Of a DNA stretch of 64,000 bases, positions 21,256 to 30,793 are shown piece by piece. A program made the position numbers and the translations under genes. Under the pieces are notes generated by a model, which did no database searches, had not been told where the DNA came from, and saw only the letters and a list, made by a program, of their open reading frames with translations. Within the stretch, counting starts at the first letter, position 1. Every line of letters starts with the position of its first letter. This DNA is from Candidatus Pullilachnospira intestinigallinarum (GTDB lineage: Bacteria > Bacillota > Clostridia > Lachnospirales > Lachnospiraceae): NCBI GenBank assembly GCA_018711275.1, contig DVIN01000059.1, positions 1-64,000 on the forward strand, in the 5' to 3' direction.

Positions 21256-22104
21256 CTATTTCACCGCGCCATTCACCACGCCATTCAGAATCTGCTTCTG
21301 ACAAACCACATAGAAAATCAGAATCGGCAGCAGCGCCAGCAGATACGAAGCGAACGCCAGGTTATAATTGGTTCCGAACTGTGTCTGGAAGTTCAGCTGT
21401 GCCAGCGGCAGGGTGTTCATTCCGGTACCGGACATGATTACCAGCGGGGTCATCACGTCGTTCCACACCTGCATGGCGGTCAGCACGGCCACAGTGGCGT
21501 GCATGGGTTTCATGATCGGGAAGATAATCTTCCAGAAGGTATTCCAGGTGGTGGAGCCGTCCACGAAGGCCGCTTCCTCCAGCGCGATGGGAATATTCTT
21601 CAGATATCCCGCGTACAGCAGCAGGTTCATAGGCATGTAAAATACCACATACAGCACAATCACACCGAACCGGTTGGCGATTCCCATCTGCGCCGTCTGT
21701 TTTACCAGGGGCATCATCAGAATGGCAAAGGGTACAAACATACCGCTGACAATATACAGATACGCGAAATTGTAAAATTTACTCTTGGCCATGCTTCTTC
21801 CGATGGCATATCCGGCCAGGGAGTGAATAATGAGAGCCAGCACCACAGTGATCACTGTGATCAGCAAGCTGTTTCCGAGAGAATGCCAGAAATCTGTCAC
21901 CCGCATGGCCTCCGCAAAGTTGGAGAAGCTCCAGGAGGAGGGGAAGGACAGCGCGCCGGCAATATCATTGGTCATCTCAGAGGGCTGTTTGAAGGCGATA
22001 ATCACTGCCATGTACAGCGGGAAGAAAATGGTAATACAGCCGATAATCAGCAGTATGGTGACCGGCCAGTTGACTTTGTGGTCCACAACTTTTTCTTTCT
22101 TCAT
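21256..22104 (-). CDS. carbohydrate ABC transporter permease (MalG-like, CUT1)
   Basis: 282 aa; EEAAFVDGSTTWNTFWKIIFPIMKP EAA motif. Confidence 0.95.
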   Translation of the reverse strand: MKKEKVVDHKVNWPVTILLIIGCITIFFPLYMAVIIAFKQPSEMTNDIAGALSFPSSWSFSNFAEAMRVTDFWHSLGNSLLITVITVVLALIIHSLAGYAIGRSMAKSKFYNFAYLYIVSGMFVPFAILMMPLVKQTAQMGIANRFGVIVLYVVFYMPMNLLLYAGYLKNIPIALEEAAFVDGSTTWNTFWKIIFPIMKPMHATVAVLTAMQVWNDVMTPLVIMSGTGMNTLPLAQLNFQTQFGTNYNLAFASYLLALLPILIFYVVCQKQILNGVVNGAVK

Positions 22105-22985
22105 TATAACTGCTCCTCCTTTTTATTTAATACGGTCATCTGGAATACAGAGATCGCCACGATCACCACGAAGAAGATCACCGCGTTGGCGCTCTGGAAT
22201 CCGAACTGTCCGCCGCTCATACCGTTCTGGTAAATCAGGTAGGAGATGGACTCGGTACTCTGGGAAGGACCGCCCTTGGTCAATGCCATGATCTGGTCAA
22301 ATACCATCAGGAAGTTCTTCATGCACAGCACCATGTTGATGGTGAAAAACGGGATAATCAGCGGGAAGGTCAGGCTCTTGAAACGAACCCAGCCGCTGGC
22401 TCCGTCGATGGCTCCGGCCTCATAAACATCCTCCGGCACCGTCTGCAGGCCGGAAATGTAGATGATGGTATTCATGGCGATGGACTGCCAGCAGCCTACC
22501 ACCACAATGGCCATCCATGCGGTTTTCTCATTGGACAGCATACTGCTGGAAAGCCATTCGATACCGGCCGCCTGTCCCAGTGCGGGCAGGATGTAAGTAA
22601 AGAAGAAACTGAAGATATAACCCACTACCAGACCGCCCAGAATGTTGGGGATAAAGTAGATGGCTCTCAGTGCGCTCTTGGCTTTGATCTTGCTGTTCAG
22701 TCCCAGCGCCAGAATCAGGCTGATCACATTGACAATAATGGTGCTGACAATGGCATACTTAAAGGTGAACAGGTAAGAATGTCCCACGCGGGAATCGGAA
22801 AACAGGTCGATATAGTTTCTCAAACCCACCATATCGTAGCTTCCGTATCCCTTGAAGTTGGTAAAACTGTAGAAAAATCCTTTCAGAAGCGGCAGTGTAT
22901 TAAAGCAGAAAAACAGCAGAAGTACCGGAATGGTAATGGCCAGGAAGGTGCCCTGCCGGTTTCCCATAGTATGTTTTTTCTTCAT
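22104..22985 (-). CDS. carbohydrate ABC transporter permease (MalF-like, CUT1)
   Basis: 293 aa; EDVYEAGAIDGASGWVRFKSLTFPLI EAA motif. Confidence 0.95.
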   Translation of the reverse strand: MKKKHTMGNRQGTFLAITIPVLLLFFCFNTLPLLKGFFYSFTNFKGYGSYDMVGLRNYIDLFSDSRVGHSYLFTFKYAIVSTIIVNVISLILALGLNSKIKAKSALRAIYFIPNILGGLVVGYIFSFFFTYILPALGQAAGIEWLSSSMLSNEKTAWMAIVVVGCWQSIAMNTIIYISGLQTVPEDVYEAGAIDGASGWVRFKSLTFPLIIPFFTINMVLCMKNFLMVFDQIMALTKGGPSQSTESISYLIYQNGMSGGQFGFQSANAVIFFVVIVAISVFQMTVLNKKEEQL

Positions 22986-23002
22986 GTCTGGTTTCCCCCT
23001 CT

Positions 23003-24301
23003 CTATTCGGCGTCCGGATGTTCTTTCATGTAGTCCTGAACTTTCCGGATCAGATCACGGTTGTAACGTACCCATTCGGTATCGAATCTTTCCAGGAAGG
23101 TGTCGGTGGCGTTCTCACTGTTATCCAGCAAATAAGTCTGAATCATGGCGTCCACAGACATTTCGCTGGGATAGTGGTGATCCTGATAGTCTGCCACTTT
23201 GCCTTCTTCGATGTAGGATTTCATACCATCCAGCATGGGCGCCAGCTCAAAATCGCCTTGCTTACAGGGAACTGCGTTCTGATCATTGATGTAATCCTGT
23301 ACATTCTCATCTTCCAGCAGGAAATTCAGCACCTCATAGGCTTCCTCTTTGTGCTCACAGTTTGCCATCACGGAAAACTGCAGGTCGTTTCCGGAATTTA
23401 AAATGTTATCCTCCGCATTGTTGCTGGCAGGCATTACAAAGGAGTCAATATTGATATCCGGATTTACCTGCTGAATCTGCGGTACCGCATAGCTTCCGAT
23501 GGGATACATCACAGCCTCGCCTCTGGCGAAAGCGGTACAGGCGTCATTGTAGCTGTATGCGAAGGGATCCTCCTGGGCATACTGAAGAAGCGCTCTGGTC
23601 TTCTCCGCCACTTCTCTGTAGTTGTCCGCAAAGGTGGTCTCTCCTCTGTTTACCTGTGCGCACAGATCAGAGGGCGCCAGATCCACGGAAATGGCATTCC
23701 AGGGAGCCAGGCAGGTCCATACATCTTTAAAACCAAAGTAGAACGGCTGCAGACCCGCGTCCTGAATTTCCTGGCAGAGAGCATTCAGTTCATCCCAGGT
23801 GGTGGGAATGGTCCATCCATGTTCCTCAAAAATGTCTCTGTTGTACAGAATACCGGCGGCATTGGCCATATAGGGCACTGCGTATACGCCGTCCTTGGGA
23901 ACAAATTCCAGTTCCTTGTCGATGTCCAGATACGTCTGTTTGATGGAATCCAGTCCCTCATAATCCGAGATATCCATCAGCAGATCGGAATCCAGGAAAT
24001 TGGAATAGTTGATATCGCCTCCGATTCCGATGATATCCGGATAGTCCTCACGGATAAACCGGGTTTTCAGAATCGTCATGGCGTCATTGGGAGAATCGAT
24101 GATCAGCTGGATATCGTCATGGGTGGAATTGAATTTTTCTTCCACCGTGTCAAAATAAGTGGCTGCCTCGGGTTTGTACTGGACGATCTCAATCGTCACC
24201 TTCCCGTCGTCATCTCCCGCGCCGCAGCCCGACAAGGCTGCCGCCAGGCCGGCCGTTGCCAGAAGGCCGGCCGCTGTCGTCACTTTCATACATTTCTTCA
24301 T
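23003..24301 (-). CDS. extracellular solute (sugar)-binding lipoprotein, family 1
   Basis: 432 aa; lipobox-like LAAALSGCG; WDELNALCQEIQDAG, YPIGSYAVPQIQQ. Confidence 0.95.
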   Translation of the reverse strand: MKKCMKVTTAAGLLATAGLAAALSGCGAGDDDGKVTIEIVQYKPEAATYFDTVEEKFNSTHDDIQLIIDSPNDAMTILKTRFIREDYPDIIGIGGDINYSNFLDSDLLMDISDYEGLDSIKQTYLDIDKELEFVPKDGVYAVPYMANAAGILYNRDIFEEHGWTIPTTWDELNALCQEIQDAGLQPFYFGFKDVWTCLAPWNAISVDLAPSDLCAQVNRGETTFADNYREVAEKTRALLQYAQEDPFAYSYNDACTAFARGEAVMYPIGSYAVPQIQQVNPDINIDSFVMPASNNAEDNILNSGNDLQFSVMANCEHKEEAYEVLNFLLEDENVQDYINDQNAVPCKQGDFELAPMLDGMKSYIEEGKVADYQDHHYPSEMSVDAMIQTYLLDNSENATDTFLERFDTEWVRYNRDLIRKVQDYMKEHPDAE

Positions 24302-25545
24302 GCGTGAAAGCCCTCCTTTCTTTTTTTGATTATCATTGCTTCATATGGACGAAGTATGCCTTTCGCTCTGTGTCCGTCATAGTTGGCTGTCAGCACTTCT
24401 CCTTCTTCCCACTCCCTCATCGGCGGACAGGGAATCTCCTGCCCCCGGAAATTGCACAGCACCAGAAGTTCCTCCTCCTGTGTTCCGCGCACATATGCGA
24501 ATATATTTTCATTTTCCTCCCAGAGCGGCTCATAGCCCCCCTCCGTGAAGATTTTTTCTTTTTTCCTGAGACGGATCAGCTTCTGATAATAATGAAATAC
24601 GGAATCCTGATTCACCAGCTCCTCCGCCGCGTTTACCATCGTGTAATCCGGATTGCATCGGATCCAGGGCGTCCCTGCCGTAAATCCCGCATGGGGGCTG
24701 TCGTCCCACTGCATGGGCGTCCGGGCGTTGTCGCTTCCTTTTTCATAAATGGAACGCATCACATCCAGTTCATCAAAGCCCTCCGCCATCCGTTCCCGGT
24801 ACATGGCAAGCAGTTCGGGATCTCTGTATTCCTCAATATCAAATTTGACATTCGCCATTCCCAGTTCTTCTCCCTGATAGAGAAACGGCGTCCCCCTCAT
24901 TCCAAACAGCAGGGTTCCCAGCATTTTTGCCGCCTGCATCCGGTATCTTCCGTCATCTCCAAATCTGGAAACGGAACGGGGCTGACGATAATTTTCCCAG
25001 AGTAGTCCGTTCCAGCCTTTCCCGTACAGATTCTGCTGCCATTTGGTAAAAACCTTTTTGAATTTCACCAGCGGCAGCGGCGCCAGATCCCATTTTTCCC
25101 TTCCTTCCTGTTGATCCAGAAGCTCATGCTCTCCCTGAAAGGTCAGGCCGACGGTTCCATCCGCCGGGTTTCTGTGCCAGATGCTGTAATAGTACGGACG
25201 GTCCTGCCGCCTGCCGATTTCCAGCAGGCTGGAAGTATTTTCCCCCTTCGGCGGTCCTTCTGCATCCACGATCACACGAATTCCCCGCTCGCCGGCCCGG
25301 ACCGCCAGGGTCTCCAAATCCTCTTTTGTTCCGAGTGCAGGATCCGGATCCCAAAAATTGGTGGTCCGTGACAGGCAGAGCGGGGAAATCCAGACGGCGT
25401 CCGCCCCCAGGGTCTGCAGATAGTCCAGCCTCTGCGCAATTCCTTCCAGGTCGCCGATTCCGTCACCGTTGCTGTCGTAAAAACTTCGGGGATAGATCTG
25501 GTAAATAACAGCGGACTGCCACCACTGTTTTGAATGATTTTCCAT
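24298..25545 (-). CDS. GH13 alpha-glucosidase-like protein lacking catalytic residues (candidate pseudoenzyme)
   Basis: 415 aa; QWWQSAVIYQIYPRSFYDSNGDGIGDLEGI and NARTPMQWDDSPHAGFT are clear GH13; VVNH region reads AEGPP, NHD reads NYR, and the central segment with the nucleophile and acid/base is absent. Confidence 0.88.
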   Translation of the reverse strand: MENHSKQWWQSAVIYQIYPRSFYDSNGDGIGDLEGIAQRLDYLQTLGADAVWISPLCLSRTTNFWDPDPALGTKEDLETLAVRAGERGIRVIVDAEGPPKGENTSSLLEIGRRQDRPYYYSIWHRNPADGTVGLTFQGEHELLDQQEGREKWDLAPLPLVKFKKVFTKWQQNLYGKGWNGLLWENYRQPRSVSRFGDDGRYRMQAAKMLGTLLFGMRGTPFLYQGEELGMANVKFDIEEYRDPELLAMYRERMAEGFDELDVMRSIYEKGSDNARTPMQWDDSPHAGFTAGTPWIRCNPDYTMVNAAEELVNQDSVFHYYQKLIRLRKKEKIFTEGGYEPLWEENENIFAYVRGTQEEELLVLCNFRGQEIPCPPMREWEEGEVLTANYDGHRAKGILRPYEAMIIKKRKEGFHA

Positions 25546-25597
25546 ATTTTTTTCCCTTTCTTTACATTTATTTAATAAAAAATTTAGTTAGTTTTTT

Positions 25598-25629
25598 TTG
25601 GTTTTGCAAGAAGTGTATCGCAAAACCAA
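25598..25629. promoter_or_regulatory. perfect 10-bp inverted repeat, candidate operator upstream of the GH13-ABC operon
   Basis: TTGGTTTTGC-N12-GCAAAACCAA. Confidence 0.5.
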
Positions 25630-25672
25630 TATATTACACAATTTCAACAACTGATTTTTGTTAAATACATAC

Positions 25673-25706
25673 AAAAAAAAGCAGAGGCCAACTGGCTTCT
25701 GCTTTT
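25673..25706 (-). terminator. intrinsic terminator downstream of the LacI-type regulator
   Basis: minus strand AGCAGAAGCCAGTTGGCCTCTGCTTTTTTTT. Confidence 0.85.
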
Positions 25707-25723
25707 TCTCTGTTACTGGTTCG

Positions 25724-26740
25724 TTATACTCTGGTACGGTTGGCCACACTCTGCCTTACAATCAATTCTGTAGGCAGCTGAATTCTGGATACCAGAAGTT
25801 CTTCACCGTAGATCCGTCGCATCAGCATCTCCACCGCCGCTCTGCCCTTCTCTGCGGGAAGCTGTCGGACTGTGGTGAGCATGGGGCGGGACAATCTTGC
25901 ATAAACATTGTCATCGAAACCGGTCACGGATATATCCTCCGGAACCCGCAGCCCCTGGGAAAAGAAAATACTGATAGCTTCATTTGCCAGAAGATCATAG
26001 GCGAAAAACGCGCCCGTATATTCCTCCTCCCGCGCTCTTCTTGCGAACTGCCGAAGGATCTCATGGCGGAGATTCTTTTCATTAGGCAAAAAGACGTAGT
26101 CCTCTTCCTCGGAAAAAGGCGCCCGGTACCGCTCCATGGCCTTTCGGAATCCCCGGTATCGCTCCAGATTGGATCCGATGGGTTTCTGCTGGTCGCAGAA
26201 AAACGCCACTTTCCGGTTTCCCTGCTTCAGCAGATAGCTGGCGATCTCATAGGCGCCCTCATAGTCCTGCAGCCCCACATTGTCATAGTCCCCTTCCCCC
26301 GAATCCACAAACACAATGGGAATTCGCGTGCGTCTGGCCAGATCCGCGCAGTGTTCCGGGTTGCATCCCAGAAGGATCGCGCCCTCCAGTCCGCCCACCT
26401 TCAGCTTTTCGCCAAACTGATCATCCGAGCCGACAATACCGCACACGGTGGATCTTCCATGCTTCTGCAGTTCCTTCTCCACGGACTCCAGCAGCTCGCC
26501 GCAGAACGGATCCATCAGGATATGTTCTTTATCCCCCAGGCAGAAATACACTGCCACAAGACGGGAGGGAACATCCTGCTCCTCTCCCCTGGTTTCGTGG
26601 ACATAATGGTTGCGAACCAGCGCTTCTTCCACCCGCTGTCTGGTCTTCGGAGACATTCTCTCTCCCCGGCCGTTCAGCACATTGGAAACCGTGGTGGGAC
26701 TGACGCCCAGCTGTTCTGCAATTTCTTTGATTGTAATCAT
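25724..26740 (-). CDS. LacI family transcriptional regulator
   Basis: MITIKEIAEQLGVSPTTVSNVLNGRGERMSPKTRQRV HTH; ORF track extends to 26839 but MITIKEIA is the natural start. Confidence 0.94.
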   Translation of the reverse strand: MITIKEIAEQLGVSPTTVSNVLNGRGERMSPKTRQRVEEALVRNHYVHETRGEEQDVPSRLVAVYFCLGDKEHILMDPFCGELLESVEKELQKHGRSTVCGIVGSDDQFGEKLKVGGLEGAILLGCNPEHCADLARRTRIPIVFVDSGEGDYDNVGLQDYEGAYEIASYLLKQGNRKVAFFCDQQKPIGSNLERYRGFRKAMERYRAPFSEEEDYVFLPNEKNLRHEILRQFARRAREEEYTGAFFAYDLLANEAISIFFSQGLRVPEDISVTGFDDNVYARLSRPMLTTVRQLPAEKGRAAVEMLMRRIYGEELLVSRIQLPTELIVRQSVANRTRV

Positions 26741-26835
26741 GAAAATTCCCCCCGGCTTCTCACACAACGGATACAGTTCCGCATACATACAACATTTTTC
26801 TGTCCACTCTAATATATAAGATTTTCTGTGCAAAT

Positions 26836-28206
26836 TCAATGCTTTTTCGTGTTTTCGTCAACAGAAATCCCACGATTGTCCGTCTCAGAAAAACGGATAT
26901 CCACCGGTCGGATACTTCTGGCCAGAAGAGCTTTCATATGGGCGATCAGCATCCCGTAATTGGTGATAGGCACCTGCGCGTCTCTGGCGCAGGCAATCCG
27001 GTACCGCATCTCTCTGGCGTTGAGCATACACCCTCCGCAGTGGACAATCAGCGCATACTCTGTCAGTTCCTCCGGAAATTCCCCGCCGCTGGTGAACCGG
27101 AAATTCAGCTGTTTCCCGGTATATTTCTGAAGCCATCCGGGGATCTTCACCGTTCCGATGTCGTTGCACTGCCGGTGATGGGTGCAGCCCTCGCTGATCA
27201 GCACCGTATCCCCGTCCGCCAGCCCTTCCACCGCCTGGATGCCGGAAAGCAGCGGTTCCAGCTCTCCTTTGTATCTGGCAAAGAGAATGGAGAAGGAGGT
27301 GAGGGGAATTTCTTCGGGCACAATCTTTCCCACTTTTCCGAATGCCTGGCTGTCGGTGATCACCATGCGTACCTTTCCCTCCAGCCTGGCAAGGGTATCG
27401 GCCAGCTCCGTATCCCGCACCACAATGGCTGAAGCCCCGCTCTCCAGAATATCCCGGATAGTCTGCTGCTGGGGCAGGATCAGACGGCCTTTGGGGGCCG
27501 CCTTGTCGATGGGCACCACCAGGAGGACAAAATCCCCTGGGTCGATCAGGTCTCCCACCAGACGACGGCCCTGGTTTTCCTCCGGTGCCATCCGGGCCAG
27601 CAGTTCTTTCATCTGATAAATGTTCTCTCCCGTGGCCGCGCTCACCGGAAGAAGGCGGATGCGGGATTCCGTCTGCACGCCGGAGGCTTTGAACACCGCC
27701 CCTTCTCCTTCGCTCCCCGTCTCTGCTTTCGCAGCCGTCTCCACCAAAATTCCCAGCTCCCGCAGCCGCTCTTCTGTCTCGTGCAGACACTGGTCCGTCC
27801 GGGCTTTTCCCGCCAGATCGCACTGGCTCACCGCCACCAGGCAGGGAATCTCTTTCTTCCGGATCCGCGCAAGCAGCGCCTCATCCTGGGGCGTCAGTCC
27901 CAGTGCCGCGTCAATCACCAGCACTGCCAGATCCGTTTTGTTCAGCACCTGGTAGCTCTTTTTTACCCGCAGTCCGCCCAGCTCTCCTTCATCGTCAATG
28001 CCGGGGGTGTCGATCATCACCACCGGTCCCAGCGGCAGAAGCTCCATGGCCTTGGACACCGGGTCGGTGGTGGTACCCTTCACGTCGGAGACAATGGCCA
28101 TGTTCTGGCCGGTAAGAGCGTTGAGCAGACTGGATTTTCCCGCGTTCCTCCTGCCGAAGATACCGATATGCACCCGCTCGGCGGAAGGTGTACTGTTCAA
28201 ACTCAT
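26836..28206 (-). CDS. hydF: [FeFe] hydrogenase H-cluster maturation GTPase HydF
   Basis: 456 aa; GIFGRRNAGKSSLLNALTGQ P-loop; HCGGCMLNAREM cysteine motif; adjacent to hydG and hydE. Confidence 0.96.
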   Translation of the reverse strand: MSLNSTPSAERVHIGIFGRRNAGKSSLLNALTGQNMAIVSDVKGTTTDPVSKAMELLPLGPVVMIDTPGIDDEGELGGLRVKKSYQVLNKTDLAVLVIDAALGLTPQDEALLARIRKKEIPCLVAVSQCDLAGKARTDQCLHETEERLRELGILVETAAKAETGSEGEGAVFKASGVQTESRIRLLPVSAATGENIYQMKELLARMAPEENQGRRLVGDLIDPGDFVLLVVPIDKAAPKGRLILPQQQTIRDILESGASAIVVRDTELADTLARLEGKVRMVITDSQAFGKVGKIVPEEIPLTSFSILFARYKGELEPLLSGIQAVEGLADGDTVLISEGCTHHRQCNDIGTVKIPGWLQKYTGKQLNFRFTSGGEFPEELTEYALIVHCGGCMLNAREMRYRIACARDAQVPITNYGMLIAHMKALLARSIRPVDIRFSETDNRGISVDENTKKH

Positions 28207-28220
28207 AGGCCTCTCCTCCG

Positions 28221-29639
28221 TCAGAACCGGAAATCCCGGGCGCCCTGCTCGATTTCCTTCAGGTTTTTCTTCACAATCTCCCGTACTTTTTCCTTGGGAA
28301 TGTTGTCGATCTCCCGTTCAATCAGCGCATTTCCCACATTTTTCGTATCCTCGGAGGCGTAATCCTGCAGATATTCCTTCAGGGTCAGCAATGCGTTGGG
28401 ATGGCAGCAGTTCTGGATCTGTCCGCTCTTGCACAGGCTCATAAACCGGTCGCCGGTGCGGCCCTCCCGGTAGCAGGCGGTGCAGAAGCTGGGAATATAA
28501 TCCATCTTCATCAGCCAGTTCACCACTTCATCCAGGGTCCGGTTGTCACTGACGTCAAACTGGGCGGAGCTTTCCTCCTCCGGTTCCGGCTCCACATAAC
28601 CGCCCACGCTGGTGCGGGAACCGCCGCTGATCTGAGAAATCCCCAGATGCAGCACCCGCTCCCGGCATTTCTGGCTTTCTCTGGTGGAGACGATCATGCC
28701 GGTATAGGGAACGGCGATGCGGATGCAGGCCACCAGCTTGGCAAAGGTGTCGTCGTCGATGCCGTTGTCGAAATCATCGGGATCGATGTCGTCCGCCCGG
28801 CGGATTCTGGGAACGCTGATGGTATGGGGGCCCACCCCGTGTACCGCCTCCAGATGCTCCGCATGCATCAGCAGTCCGGCAAATTCATACCGGTACAGCT
28901 CCAGTCCGAACAGCACGCCCAGACCCACATCATCGATACCGCCTTCCATGGCCCGGTCCATGGCCTCGGTGTGGTAGGCATAATTGTGCTTCGGTCCCGT
29001 AGGATGCAGTTTTTCATAGGATTCTTTGTGATAAGTCTCCTGGAACAGAATATAGGTGCCGATCCCCGCCTCCTTCAGTTTCCGGTAGTTTTCCACCGTA
29101 GTGGCCGCAATATTCACATTTACCCGGCGGATGGCCCCGTTTTTGTGCTTGATGCTGTAAATGGTCTTGATACTTTCCAGCACATAGTCGATGGGACAGT
29201 TCACCGGATCCTCGCCGGTCTCGATGGCCAGCCGCTTGTGTCCCATATCCTGCAGGGCGATGACCTCCTTCCGGATTTCCTCCTGGGTCAGTTTTTTTCT
29301 GGGGATATGTTTGTTTTTGGCGTGGTAAGGACAGTACACACAGCCGTTCACACAGTAATTGGACAGATACAGGGGCGCGAACATGACGATCCGGTTCCCG
29401 TAAAAGTCTTTCTTAATCTGCTCCGCCAGAGCAAAGATCTCCTGCTCCTTCTCCGGGGCCGAACAGACCAGCAGCACCGAAGCTTCCCGGTGGGAAAGCC
29501 CTTTTCTCAGTTTTGCCTTCTCGATAATCTGATCCACCAGTTCCAGATTGTCCTTATTCTTTTCCGCATACTCCAGCGTCTCCATAATTTCCTCATGATT
29601 GATGAATTCTTCCGCCTTCATGGAATCTACCCGATACAT
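28221..29639 (-). CDS. hydG: [FeFe] hydrogenase H-cluster radical SAM maturase HydG
   Basis: MYRVDSMKAEEFINHEEI...YCVNGCVYCPYHAKNK radical SAM CxxxCxxC; TACYREGRTGDRFM C-terminal Cys motif; ORF upstream of this start is noncoding. Confidence 0.96.
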   Translation of the reverse strand: MYRVDSMKAEEFINHEEIMETLEYAEKNKDNLELVDQIIEKAKLRKGLSHREASVLLVCSAPEKEQEIFALAEQIKKDFYGNRIVMFAPLYLSNYCVNGCVYCPYHAKNKHIPRKKLTQEEIRKEVIALQDMGHKRLAIETGEDPVNCPIDYVLESIKTIYSIKHKNGAIRRVNVNIAATTVENYRKLKEAGIGTYILFQETYHKESYEKLHPTGPKHNYAYHTEAMDRAMEGGIDDVGLGVLFGLELYRYEFAGLLMHAEHLEAVHGVGPHTISVPRIRRADDIDPDDFDNGIDDDTFAKLVACIRIAVPYTGMIVSTRESQKCRERVLHLGISQISGGSRTSVGGYVEPEPEEESSAQFDVSDNRTLDEVVNWLMKMDYIPSFCTACYREGRTGDRFMSLCKSGQIQNCCHPNALLTLKEYLQDYASEDTKNVGNALIEREIDNIPKEKVREIVKKNLKEIEQGARDFRF

Positions 29640-29731
29640 AATTCTGTTTCTCCTTTCCTTGTTTTTGGCCGAATGGCCATAAAGGGATCCCCGCAGGGGG
29701 TTTCCTTGTTTTTGGCCGAATGGCCCATGGC

Positions 29732-30793
29732 TCACGTTCCGGGATAATCCCCCCGGTCCGTCACCACCTGATAACCGATGGACTGCATCTGCGCTTTCAG
29801 AAGCGCCAGCCCTTCCGCGCTCTCCTCTCCGGTCCCCAGCTTGTTGTCGTACAGCATATACTGTTTTCTTCTGACCGGCGGGGAGAGATTCGGCATCACC
29901 ACATTGGCCCCCGCCAGAATTCCCTTCTGCCTGCCCTCCGGATCGATGGTTCCCAGGGCCGTGGTGGCGGGCAGCAGCACCCTGGGCAGCAGCAGACGGA
30001 TCAGTCCCAGCATCACCAGGGTTTGAGTAAGTCCTCCCCCCGGAAAATCCCGAAACGGCGTGTCCTTCTGGGAAATGAACGGCCCGATGCCCACCATTTC
30101 CGGCTGCAGCCGCTCCATGAATTTCAAATCCTCCGCCAGATGCTCCGCAGTCTGAAACGGCGAACCGATCATGCAGCCGCAGCCCACCTGATAACCGATT
30201 TCCTTCAAATCCCGCAGGCACTGCACCCGGTGCTCCCAGGACATGGACGGCGGATGCAGCCTCCGGTAATGCTCCGGGCTGGCAGTCTCATGGCGCAGCA
30301 GATACCGGCTGGCTCCCGCGTCAAAAAACCGCTGATAGCTTTCCCGCTCTTTCTCCCCCAGGGACAGGGTGATGGCACAGTCGGGAAATTCCCTGTGAAC
30401 CGCAGCCACCAGCGCCTCCACCACCTCGTCCGTCATGGCCGGATCCTCACCGCCCTGAAAGACGAAGGTGCGGAAACCCAGACGATATCCTTCCCGGCAG
30501 CATTCCAAGATTTCCTCCTGATCCATCCGGTAGCGGACGGCATGTCCGTTGCTTTTCCGGATTCCGCAGTAATAGCAGTCGTTCCGGCATACATTGGACA
30601 CCTCCACCAGCCCCCGGATGTAAACCTTTTTCCCGTAGACCGCTTCCCGCACCCGCCCGGCCCGGGCAAACAGCTCCTCCCGTTCGCCGGCGGCCTCTTC
30701 CCGGGACAGCGTCCTGACCAGTTCCTCATATTCCTCCGTTGCCAGCCGCCGTTCCCGTCCCAGCCGGTCCAGCAGCTTCTCAAAACGGCTCAC
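29732..30793 (-). CDS. hydE: [FeFe] hydrogenase H-cluster radical SAM maturase HydE
   Basis: 353 aa; EVSNVCRNDCYYCGIRKSN radical SAM motif; operon context. Confidence 0.95.
   Translation of the reverse strand: MSRFEKLLDRLGRERRLATEEYEELVRTLSREEAAGEREELFARAGRVREAVYGKKVYIRGLVEVSNVCRNDCYYCGIRKSNGHAVRYRMDQEEILECCREGYRLGFRTFVFQGGEDPAMTDEVVEALVAAVHREFPDCAITLSLGEKERESYQRFFDAGASRYLLRHETASPEHYRRLHPPSMSWEHRVQCLRDLKEIGYQVGCGCMIGSPFQTAEHLAEDLKFMERLQPEMVGIGPFISQKDTPFRDFPGGGLTQTLVMLGLIRLLLPRVLLPATTALGTIDPEGRQKGILAGANVVMPNLSPPVRRKQYMLYDNKLGTGEESAEGLALLKAQMQSIGYQVVTDRGDYPGT

Noticed and set aside
26885-27823. 312-aa Gly/Arg-rich minus-strand ORF
   Set aside because: Alternate frame of hydF; low-complexity GRG-rich translation typical of an out-of-frame read.
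28401-29747. 448-aa plus-strand ORF
   Set aside because: Antisense shadow of hydG.
29640-30221. N-terminal ~190-aa extension of the hydG ORF
   Set aside because: Overlaps hydE in another frame and contains the palindromic element; HydG starts at MYRVDSMKAEEF with an RBS.
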